Source of the DNA: Echiichthys vipera
Taxonomy: Eukaryota; Chordata; Actinopteri; Perciformes; Trachinidae
Reading direction: 5' to 3'
DNA: 64,000 bases
Assembly (NCBI GenBank): GCA_963691815.1
Contig: OY829659.1
Location: forward strand, 5,640,015 to 5,704,014
This document shows, one piece after another, positions 55,710 to 64,000 of this stretch (position 1 is the first letter of the stretch; every line of letters starts with the position of its first letter). The position numbers and the translations under genes were made by a program. The notes beneath the pieces were generated by a model that saw only the letters and a program-made list of their open reading frames with translations, ran no database searches and was not told where the DNA came from.

Positions 55710-56282
55710 TATCTTTTTGGGGTGGTTTTGCATCTATTTGTAGACATTTTCCCTCTTTTTTGGTGGTTTTGCATCTATTTTGAGACATTTTGCATCTTTT
55801 TTGGTGGTTTTGCATCTATTTTGAGACATTTTGCATCTTTTTTGGGTGGTTTTGCATCTATTTTAAGACATGTTGCATCTTTTTGTGGGGGTTTTGCATC
55901 TATTTTGAGACATTTTGCATCTTTTTGTGGTCATGTTGTATCTTTTTGTGGTGGTTTTGCATCTATTTTGAGACATTTTGCATCTTTTTGTGGTGGTTAT
56001 GCATCTATTTTGAGACATTTTGCATTTTTTGTTGTCATGTTGCATCTTTTTGTGGTGGTTTTGCATCTATTTTGAGACATGTTGCATCTTTTTGTGGTGG
56101 TTTTGCATCTATTTTGAGACATTTTGCATTTTTTGTGGTCATGTTGCATCTCTTTGTGGTGGTTATGCATCTATTTTGGGAGGTTTTGCACTTTTTTTAG
56201 GTGGTTTTGCATCTTTTTTCTGATGGTTTCACATCTATTTTGAAACATTTTGCATCTATTTTGAGACATTTTGCGTTCCGGA
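55710..56282 (-). repeat. 21-bp-monomer minisatellite, locus 2
   Basis: About 27 monomers alternating tgcatctattttgagacatt+t and tgcatctttttgtggtggtt+t. The second is the exact reverse complement of monomer B at 28743-28920. Open frames (117 and 136 codons, GGFASILRHFASF-type) are 7-residue repeat artefacts. Confidence 0.9.
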
Positions 56283-56936
56283 TTTAACATTTTTAATTGC
56301 AAAGTAACTTAAAGACCTCAGATAAATAATATAATAATCTGAAATGTAGTAGTATTAAGTAGTAAATGTGCAGTTTTTTGTCATCCGTGTGAACTACTCC
56401 TCTAAATAAAGCACATGTTGATGAAGTTAGCACTTCTTCCATCCGCAGACACTTTCACAGCCTCTCCTGCTGTCTCCTGAGCCACGCTGGTCGTATTTAC
56501 TGACGTTCAGCCTGAGATCTGCTTCACATTGAGAGGATCAAAGCCTGGAGGGGGAGCTGAGAGGCAGTAATGTGTTTCCACGGGGGAGTCCTCTCCCTGG
56601 GAAAGTGCAATAGGTTAGAATATCAATGAGACGTGCCTGAGAGCGTAACCGCTCACCTGTTGTCTGAACGCGGTTTGTGTGCGGTCAGGAGGCCTCCTCG
56701 CATCGGCTTCCTCTCAACTCGGTTTCCCAGCAAACATTTTGACACTGAATAAATCATGAAACATTATTAGAGTGACTCTGCAGCTCCGGAGGCTGTGAGA
56801 AAACTCAGACATGTTCTAAGTAACTCTTGTAAAACTCAACACTTAAGGTGCACAGTGTAATTTTTTAGCAGCTTTATGTTCATTTCTGCAGTTAAGGCTC
56901 TGAAAATTAGTTTTTGCAGATCTGCCAATACATCTA
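56283..56936. other. Intergenic, nothing recognised
   Basis: No gene or repeat family recognised. Confidence 0.4.
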
Positions 56937-57480
56937 TGGAGGACGAAAAATAACTTTAAATTAATACAGGAATAAATAAATATTGAGATAAATATGTAAA
57001 TAAATACAGGAATTAATAAATAAAAAAATACACATTGAGATAAATGTATCAATAAATACAGGAATAAATTAATAAATATTAAAATAAATGTATCAATAAA
57101 TACAGGAATAAATTAATAAATATTAAGATAAATGTATCAATAAATACAGGAATAAATTAATAAATATCGAAATAAATGTATCAATAAATACAGGAATAAA
57201 TTAATAAATATCGAAATAAATGTATCAATAATTACAGGAATAAATTAATAAATATTAAGATAAATGTATCAATAAATACAGGAATAAATTAATAAATATT
57301 AAAATAAATGTATCAATAATTACAGGAATAAATTAATAAATATTAAGATAAATGTATCAATAAATACAGTAATTAACAAATAAATAACTATTGAAATAAA
57401 TGTATAAACAAATACAGGAATAAATTAATAAATATTAAAATAAATGCAGGACTAAATTAATAAACATTGCCATAAATGTT
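56937..57480 (+). repeat. 44-bp AT-rich tandem array, ~11 units
   Basis: The word tacagg recurs at 57057, 57101 and 57145, an exact 44-bp period. Unit = aataaattaataaatattaa + gataaatgtatcaataaatacagg. Units vary mainly at aaa/aga/cga. The array decays on both sides. Confidence 0.9.
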
Positions 57481-58250
57481 TACATGAATAAAACATACGG
57501 ATGTAATGTATAAATAAATGTATAAATACAGGAATTAATCAATACATAGAAATAAAGATATATAGATAAAATAATGAATACATAAATATACAAAAATACA
57601 TTTAAGTTGATTATTAAACAGGACATTAATAAACATCTGAAATTTATTTCTACATTTCAGTAAAACTACATTTATATTTGCATTTCTGTGTCTGTGTGTT
57701 AATTAAGTCCTGACCTCAGTCTAATTTCAATTTAATTATTTATTTCTATCGTTATTCATTTATTATGCATTTTATTGTTTATTCTTTTGCTTGTTTTCTG
57801 TTTAATTATACATTTATTTATTTTTATTTGGTAAAATTATTTCTGTTTATTCATTCATTTATTTCTGTTCATTTAGACAATTATCTATTTATTTTTTACA
57901 TTTATTTAAAATTGTATATTATTTTTATTTTGTTTAATTATTTCTGTTCTGTTTATTAATTATTATTAATTTATTTCTGTTCATTTAGACATTTCTTTAT
58001 TCATGTCTGTTTTTATATCTGTGTTTATTAAGACTTTATTTCTGTATTTATTTATTCATTCATTTATTTATGTCTTTTTATTTAGACATTTATTTATTTA
58101 TGTCTGTGTATATTTCTGTGTTTATTTTGACTTTATTTATTTATTAATTCATTTCTGTTAATTTAGATATTTATTTATTTATGTTTATTTAGACATTTAT
58201 TTATTTACTTGTTTATTTATTTATTATTTTGTTTATTTCTTTATACTTGG
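57481..58250. repeat. AT-rich (TTTA)n region, inverted relative to the 44-bp array
   Basis: After A-rich decayed units to ~57600 the composition flips to T-rich tttatttatt words with gttcatttagacatttattt and ctgtgtttattttgacttta repeats (57720-58245). The two halves are roughly complementary in composition. No gene. Confidence 0.75.
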
Positions 58251-58651
58251 GTCATTCTGCGTTGGCCAAAACAATCTGACCCCGAGGTTATAATTATTAT
58301 TATTATAATAATAATTTATCTGTTGGGATGCCAAACCAACTTCTGTCGGTTGAAGCCGAGACGTGTTTTTACTTTAATATCACTAAAATATATAGTTTTC
58401 ACTGTGCAGGCTGCAGATGACGGCTCACATTTACAGAATCTCTAAGATCTTTAAACCTTTATTTATTTATTTATTTCTATATTGTTTGTTTCATATTAAG
58501 TGGAAATCAAACTTTCTGTGCACCTGGACGCATGTCGGACTTAATCATCAAGAATTGTGTTAAAATGTTACAGATCAACTCTTTAAGACGCTCGGCTCGA
58601 AACAAATCTGAGACAGGAAACACAAAACGGAAACATTCAGTTGATCCAGCT

Positions 58652-58654
<3 letters not shown>
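58251..58654. other. Intergenic, nothing recognised
   Basis: Short (TTA)n at 58289-58316. No gene. Confidence 0.4.
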
Positions 58655-58711
<57 letters not shown>

Positions 58712-58713
58712 TC

Positions 58714-58797
<84 letters not shown>

Positions 58798-58808
58798 TCC
58801 CTCTCCCT

Positions 58809-58877
<69 letters not shown>
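58655..58877. repeat. (CT)n microsatellite, 223 bp
   Basis: Long CT tract with five clustered CCCT interruptions at 58791-58820 (ctctccctctccctctccct). Purine-pyrimidine mirror sequence with H-DNA potential. Confidence 0.95.
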
Positions 58878-58884
<7 letters not shown>

Positions 58885-58984
58885 AAGTGTCCGGGGGAGG
58901 AGGGCGTTCAAACAGGTGTCTTTCCCAGCAGCCTGTTGGTTGCACTGCTACAGGTTTTTCACCTCGTGCTCCCAGCTGCTCTGT

Positions 58985-58985
<1 letters not shown>

Positions 58986-59060
<75 letters not shown>

Positions 59061-59064
59061 CACA
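58986..59064. repeat. (CA)n microsatellite
   Basis: About 39 CA units with one CG interruption near the end. Confidence 0.95.
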
Positions 59065-59152
59065 AACACATACACACAAACACCACCCCATTTTTCCATC
59101 TGTCACAAGAATTAGAAGTAATCCATAGGAATTTTCAGATGTCATGGAAGTG

Positions 59153-59214
59153 CATGTGTGTGTGTGTGTGTGTGTGTGTGAGTGCGTGCGTGTGTGTCTG
59201 TGTGCGTGTGTGTA
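59153..59214. repeat. (GT)n microsatellite, interrupted
   Basis: GT repeat with gagtgcgtgcg interruption. Confidence 0.9.
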
Positions 59215-59290
59215 CTTTAACTGGGGTTGTAACCCGACCGCCTGGCCACCTGCAGCAGACGGCTGAGAAACCCAAAGAAAAAGAGGGTAC

Positions 59291-59298
59291 TCACTCAC

Positions 59299-59350
<52 letters not shown>

Positions 59351-59352
59351 TC

Positions 59353-59398
<46 letters not shown>
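59291..59398. repeat. (CT)n microsatellite, 108 bp
   Basis: Second long CT tract, ending in GGGGGG. Confidence 0.95.
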
Positions 59399-59399
<1 letters not shown>

Positions 59400-59848
59400 G
59401 GGGTAGACGAAATAATGTAAACACCTCGTGGGAAAAGACTGACAACCTAACGTTTGCCGTTCTTCCTGAAGTCAAACGCAAAGATGCTTTTCATCTGAAT
59501 TATGAAATAACCATTGCAGGTTTTTCTTCACTTCTTTTCTTTTTCTCTCCATCTCATCCAGAGAAACATGCAGCTGCAGCGTCACGGTTGTTATTAATCA
59601 CACTATTAAGTCACAAATATTTTCATTTGCTCATCAGTCACATAGATCTCCAGATCTACAGGCAGCATCGTTTCTTTAACAGAAGCTGCAGTGAGCGAGG
59701 ATTTCCCATTGGGTAAAAAAAAAATATTTGAGGGGGATAAACCTACCCCGAATTTGCTCGTTGGAGGTCCGAAACTTCGGACTTCTCGTGGCACTTGAAC
59801 GCAGCATGAGCAGCGTACGTGAAACTGAGTGACGGATGAATCGCAGGA
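59399..59848. other. Intergenic, nothing recognised
   Basis: No gene or repeat family recognised. Confidence 0.4.
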
Positions 59849-59849
59849 T

Positions 59850-60350
59850 GCTTTTATTCATTCATTCATTCATCTTCAACCGCTTATCCACAGTCATCTG
59901 CAGCCTGCACTATCATTGTGTTTCTCTCTTTCTCTCTCCTTCTCTTCCTCCCAAACCGGTCAAGACAGATGTCCGTCCTCCACAGAGCTGGGTCTGTCCG
60001 ACGTTCCTGCCTGTTATAGGGAAGGTTTTCGTTGCCACCGTACTCTACGGGGGAATTGTTGGGTCTTTACCTACTCTGTAAAGTGTCCTGAGATAACTTT
60101 GGTTATGATTTGACACTATAAATAAAATTGAATTGAATTGAATTATCCCGGAGCCGATCCAAGCTGACATCGGGCGTGAGGCGGGGTCCACCCTGGACAG
60201 GACGCCAGTCTATGAGACACATAGAGACGAACAGAGACGGACAACCATTCACACCTACGGGTGATTTAGAGTCATCAATGAACCGAACACCTGCACGTCT
60301 TCGGACTGTGGGAGGAAACCGGAGAACCCGGAGATTCAGATGGAATAAAA
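59850..60350 (-). mobile_element. SINE-like fish element, reverse, split by an (AATTG)n element
   Basis: The tail (attcattcattcattcatct tcaaccgcttatcc, 59855-59889) and body (60143-60350: atcccggagccgatccaagc, gacatcgggcgtgaggcggg, acaaccattcacacctacgg, tgtgggaggaaaccggagaa) are the reverse complement of the 12881 family. A 253-bp foreign element separates them. 5' end truncated near 60350. Confidence 0.75.
59890..60142 (+). mobile_element. (AATTG)n-tailed element, forward copy nested in SINE
   Basis: Contains cagatgtccgtcctccacag, tgccaccgtactctacgggg, gaattgttgggtctttacct, tgtcctgagataactttggt and ends ataaataaaattgaattgaa ttg. Flanked by TTATCC on both sides (59884-59889, 60143-60148), a 6-bp target duplication. 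The best-preserved copy of this family here. Confidence 0.75.
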
Positions 60351-60652
60351 TGATTGGTGAGACTTTTATCAGGAATATATGAGAAATGAATACTGAAGAG
60401 TTTAAACACCTGGTGGATTTCTTTTACATTTCAGTGCCGTACGTTTATCAGGAGCATTTTAAGATTACCAAAGAAAAGTGTAAAAACGCCAGAAAGGTAA
60501 GAATTGCTTCAATGTCTCTCCAGCTCTTTGCACGGTGGTCGACAGCCCTCACAATCCTGAGGATCCCTTCACATGACAAGACTCCACCGGGTTCATACGG
60601 GAGGTGAACACACACCTCGAGACTCGACTGATGAGACAAAGTGATGAAACTG
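60351..60652. other. Intergenic, nothing recognised
   Basis: A 73-codon frame (60386-60607) lacks a domain. Confidence 0.4.

Positions 60653-60688
<36 letters not shown>
60653..60688. repeat. (CA)18 microsatellite
   Basis: Uninterrupted CA tract. Confidence 0.95.
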
Positions 60689-60690
<2 letters not shown>

Positions 60691-60896
60691 TGTAGGTGCT
60701 CCCCACCTGGCTGCCTGCTACTGTAACAGAGTGGCTTGCTGACTGATGGCTGGTGGGAAATAGGCTTGTTGCATGCTGGGGGAACGAGCTGATGACAGCG
60801 TGAGCTCCCCGCCTGCTTTGATTGGCTGTTTCTTCCCTGCAGTCTGCCGTGTTAGAGCCCTTTACACGGACAGAGGAAATAAACACAGATCTATCA

Positions 60897-61027
60897 AACA
60901 TCTCATCTCATCTTCAGCCTCTGATCCTGGATCAGGTCGCGGGGGCAGCAGCTTTAGCAGGGGACCCCAAACTTCCCTTTCCCGGGCCACATTAACCAGC
61001 TCTAACTGCTCTAACTGGGGGATCCCG
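60897..61027 (-). mobile_element. RTE/Rex3-type LINE, extreme 3' end, reverse
   Basis: Plus strand: aacatctcatctcatcttca (tail), cctggatcaggtcgcggggg cagcagctttagcaggggac, aacttccctttcccgggcca, ccagctctaactgctctaac. It is the reverse complement of 11060-11188 (gtccggtcccctgctaaagc... region). Only ~130 bp survive, a strongly 5'-truncated insertion. Confidence 0.75.
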
Positions 61028-61446
61028 AGGCGTGTAACCCTCTAAGTTACTCATTAACATGATGTCTGGTTGATTAAAGCAATATTAGTTCATTTGTTTT
61101 GATCATTTAGGGGAAAAACCCAACACTGATATGTTATTTTATCATAAACCTGACATGAAAAAGTGTTTACGAGGGCTGTGACAGTTTGTCGGGGGTCACC
61201 GTCTGATGCATGTAGACTTGAAGGTGCGTCGCTAACCACTGACAAAATCCGGGGCCCAGAAGTGAAAGTCCTGACAAGACGAAAAAAAATGTGAAAATGA
61301 TGAGCATGCATTTTAACGTGGTTTCACAAGATGTACGCGATGTTGCATTAATCTCGTGAAACGGGCAAGTTGAAAATATTGAACTTTTCAAGCGAGTCGC
61401 TCAACAATGTGGCCCGACGGCCAATCAGAAGAGTAGACTAGCTGCA
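61028..61446. other. Intergenic, nothing recognised
   Basis: No gene or repeat recognised. Confidence 0.4.
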
Positions 61447-61705
61447 GTCCTGAAGACTCCACGGACCCCAGTTTGTCACAGCGCCACCCACCAACAAGCA
61501 ACAGGCAGCTAGCTAACAGCAGCTTGGTGTGCCGAGGCGAGACCGGGTCTGCCAGCTAGTAGCCCCACTGGGCTGCTAGCTGCTGCCTCTAGCGAGAGCA
61601 GCCGATCTTGCCTCAGCAGACCAAGCTGCTACATGCTGGCCACCTGTTGCCTGTTGGTGGGTGCCGCTGTGACAAAACAACTAGGGTCCATGGAGTTTTC
61701 TGGAC
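61447..61705. repeat. ~260-bp fold-back (inverted repeat)
   Basis: The left arm gtcctgaagactccacggac cccagtttgtcacagcg (61447-61483), cacccaccaacaagcaacag and agcagcttgg pairs with the right arm ccaagctgctacatgctggc, ctgttgcctgttggtgggtg, ccgctgtgacaaaac and tccatggagttttctggac (61618-61705). Arms are ~80-85 bp at roughly 80% pairing. The central part (ccgaggcgagac / gatcttgcctcag; gctagtagcccc / gggctgctagc) also pairs, so almost the whole segment folds. Confidence 0.75.
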
Positions 61706-61725
61706 ATGCCGGCTGCCGGGTAAGA

Positions 61726-61815
61726 GCGGGTTTGCATCATCATCATCCTTCAGGCATTTGGAGCAACACGTTTGGAGCGATGGTCAAAATATGATGCGAC
61801 ACATTACTTGCGATT
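61726..61815 (+). repeat. Second copy of the 'gcgggtttgcatcatcatc' repeat
   Basis: Shares gagcgggtttgcatcatcat, tttggagcaacacgtttgg-type words and tcaaaatatgat with 16765-16855. Lies just right of the fold-back and may be part of the same element. Confidence 0.45.
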
Positions 61816-62144
61816 CAAGCGATCTATCGCGTCTGTAAGCCTAAGTTTTATTTTCATGCTATCACTCGTCACTGTGTGGACACGGCAGAATTTTGAGGTT
61901 TTCACTGGCTGCAATGTTGCATCTGTAACTGCTGCCAATGCAACCACAGAAAAGTCTACTCTACAGGGCTATTTTCATCATTATTATGTTGTTGTTTTTT
62001 AATTGACGGCACAGAGGGCCGGGGCTATAGCCGCGAATGCAACGCACCTGGATGCACGTGATGTGGAACCAAAGTTAACAAAGTATCGCAGCTCAAATGA
62101 AACACCAGAGCTGAAAGACCTGTTAAGCACAGAGATAGAGATAG

Positions 62145-62176
<32 letters not shown>

Positions 62177-62705
62177 TAAGCGACGTAAGTAAGTAAGAGA
62201 CGGTAAGCTAAACGTTTTCCATTAACAATTCTATTCCAATCCATTACTTTTAAATTAGCATTTCCCTGCAACAAACCACTGAACTACTGCACCTGCACCT
62301 GTCACCGGAGACATCCTGGTTGACTTTTTAGACACAGGTCAGACGTCTCAGGGGATGTCTTGCAGCTCACAGCCAAACGTTTGCACAGACCTCTCAGGTA
62401 CCCTCAAGCTTTTCTATTTAGCCTACCCTCGCGTGCACAGAAGGGCATGAGAGGCGTGGTGCACCTTCTGCAGGCCTCTGTTTATCTCACTGCCCACGCT
62501 GCCACGACAGAGCTGCATTTACGTGTCTCACTGATAAAGAGCTGTGAAGGGGAAGTTGTGTCGGTCATTCACGTCATTACCCTGCAGAGTTTGAGGTGTA
62601 GACTGTGATGAGGGTAGAGTCAAAGGAAGGTAAGAGGACGCAAAAGTGCTTTAATGAGCAACTTATCTCAGGAGGTGAAACTGTAACGTAACTATTTACC
62701 TTTTA
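61816..62705. other. Intergenic, no gene
   Basis: A (GATA)/(GA)n tract is at 62128-62176. Nothing else recognised. Confidence 0.4.
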
Positions 62706-62711
62706 ATGACA

Positions 62712-63172
62712 GTAACAAGGTTCCTGCACCTTTTCCAGAGTCAAATTCAAGCACTTTTCAAGCACTTCAAGGTGCATTTTCAGTCTTTTCCAGCACCTTA
62801 CAGCTATGGTAAACTCCACATTTGTATCCAGAACAATCCTCAGTATTCAGTAAACGTATTATTGCACTTGTTCATCACATTAAATGAGATGTTAGACAAC
62901 CAACATGATGTTTGGAGACAGCTTTCTACAGAAGGAGGACAAATGAAAGGAAAACGCCACAGAAATGTAATCCCCGACTATTCTGATCATCTGTTCATCC
63001 GCAAAAGTTATTTTTTAATGCAAAAATGTCACAAAAAGTTGTTTTCAGTGTCAGATATGGAGATCTTCTTTTCTCTGTTTCATCTGACATCAGCATATAA
63101 CACAACATTTCAAGTAATATTCAACACCGCAGTAAAATGCAAGTGTTTTCAAGGATTTTCGCCCTCGTAAGA
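62712..63172 (+). repeat. Dispersed fish repeat ('caagcacttttcaagcactt' family)
   Basis: Begins caaggttcctgcaccttttc cag, then aaattcaagcacttttcaag cacttcaagg (62743-62772), agtcttttccagcaccttac. It ends with the related aatgcaagtgttttcaaggattttcgcc words (63137-63165). The ends are partly inverted relative to one another, as in a MITE. The 154-codon frame across it is incidental. Confidence 0.55.
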
Positions 63173-64000
63173 ACTCTGAAGTGATCATGTAGTTAGCTAC
63201 TTTCTGCACGTATCGTTCCCCAACACTGGTTCTGACGTAGCGGACGTTTAACTCACGTGACTGATCAGCTGTTTCTGCTGCTTGTGTCTTTGTCTCCAGC
63301 TGAAAAAAAAACCCAAAAAATTAAAAATCCTGAAGATCTCTGTCCATTTTCCTCTCATGGATGAGTTAGACGGTCAAGGCGACTTGTTTTGTTTGTGGTA
63401 AGCGACTTCTACTTCTTCTTCTACTCTGTTGACTGGCGGTTCACAGCCACGTGTAGCCTGTGGCGCCAACTTCAGACCAATCTACGCTGTAGTTTGTTCG
63501 CTCCCAACCGCAAATTTCCTGTTTTATGGCATTTAAAAACGTTCAACTTCCGTCTTTGCTGCAGTTTCAAGCCTCTTCGGTTACAGAGAAGGTGGAGAAC
63601 TTTGCTTCCTGAGTGTGTTTTTCGGTCTGTGTGATTAAATGCAGTCTGATGCTCGTCTGTGAGGTTTCCTCTTGTATCGGACATGTGAAGCCTTTTTTCC
63701 CTGCAGACGGATGAGACAGAAGATCAGACGCCATAAAACCCGCCGTCGACTTCATGGGATTGACTTTTGCTTTTGATCCTTTTGAACAAATGAGCTACAT
63801 GGAACAGGAAGTGGAACAAGACACCAGGATAAAGGAGAGCCGCGGACACAACAGCGTCGTGTGCCCAAAGCTTCAGAAATTCATTTCTTATCAAGTTTTC
63901 AGCTGCATTTTTCGATACACCTTTTAGATCTTGGTGTTTTTTAACCGAGTAAAGGATTTTAGTTTTAATCTTAAGTAAAAACAAGGACGTATTCTGAGTC
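63173..64000. other. Intergenic; 'ggcggttcacagcca' repeat fragment
   Basis: At 63405-63475 acttctacttcttcttctac, gactggcggttcacagccac and tgtggcgccaacttcaga match the repeat at 47535-47610. No gene recognised to the window end. Confidence 0.4.

Noticed and set aside
55722..56200. 117- and 136-codon Phe/Cys-rich frames
   Set aside because: Seven-residue periodicity comes directly from 21-bp DNA monomers. No coding evidence.
56937..57480. CRISPR-like or replication-origin iteron array
   Set aside because: Direct 44-bp AT-rich repeats without spacers in a vertebrate context; an AT-rich minisatellite.
58532..59420. Long Ser/Leu and His/Thr repeat frames (198 and 259 codons)
   Set aside because: They are translations of (CT)n and (CA)n microsatellites.
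61447..61705. Canonical microRNA gene
   Set aside because: The hairpin is far longer than a typical animal pri-miRNA stem and looks transposon-like. Kept as a fold-back finding instead.
62706..63170. 154-codon plus-strand frame
   Set aside because: It coincides with a dispersed fish repeat (caagcacttttcaag family), so it is most likely incidental.

Overview
This window is nuclear DNA from a ray-finned (teleost) fish, probably a percomorph. The evidence is a vertebrate FGF-receptor gene with vertebrate splice sites at the left edge, RTE/Rex-type and L2/L1-type LINE fragments, fish-type SINEs and MITEs, and a very high density of (CA)n and (CT)n microsatellites. I see no bacterial, viral or organellar gene.

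Only one host gene is supported. Bases 1-172 are an intron, 173-278 is the penultimate coding exon and 905-1081 the terminal coding exon of a fibroblast growth factor receptor tyrosine kinase. The details of the C-terminal junction favour fgfr4. A long 3' untranslated region probably runs to two AATAAA signals near 3654 and 3671. The remaining ~60 kb is an intergenic desert. Open frames of 60-200 codons are common there, but all that I inspected are chance frames, repeat translations or transposon remnants.

The desert is a layered record of transposition. (1) A Harbinger-like MITE family has five copies (7278-7880, ~20540-20917, 24278-~24535, 31778-31946, ~37500-38085). Three of them carry the start of a Myb/SANT-like DNA-binding reading frame. 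(2) Several hAT-type MITEs have exact 8-bp target duplications: a near-identical palindromic pair at 18132-18333 and 18637-18839, and one at 43222-43579. (3) A piggyBac-type MITE lies at 43603-44024. (4) A solo LTR with a 5-bp duplication lies at 21564-22092, and a related degenerate LTR in reverse orientation near 54368-54880. (5) LINE 3' fragments lie at 10794-11188, 23945-24277, 29900-30078, 50540-51055 and 60897-61027. (6) SINE-like and (AATTG)n-tailed dispersed elements recur throughout, several nested inside one another.

Tandem repeats add a second layer: an 818-bp array of 27-bp units at 52495-53312 in which all three forward frames stay open, a 21-bp-monomer minisatellite at two inverted loci (28743-28920 and 55710-56282), a 44-bp AT-rich array (56937-57480), a 52-bp array (9301-9427), two local duplications (25443-26700 and 39596-40485), and a microsatellite cluster at 58655-59399.

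I did not find a new multi-gene system. The most informative observations are the nesting relationships, the Myb/SANT-carrying MITE family, the all-frames-open 27-bp array and a ~260-bp fold-back at 61447-61705. Repeat family names come from recognition of fish repeat consensus patterns, not from a database search.
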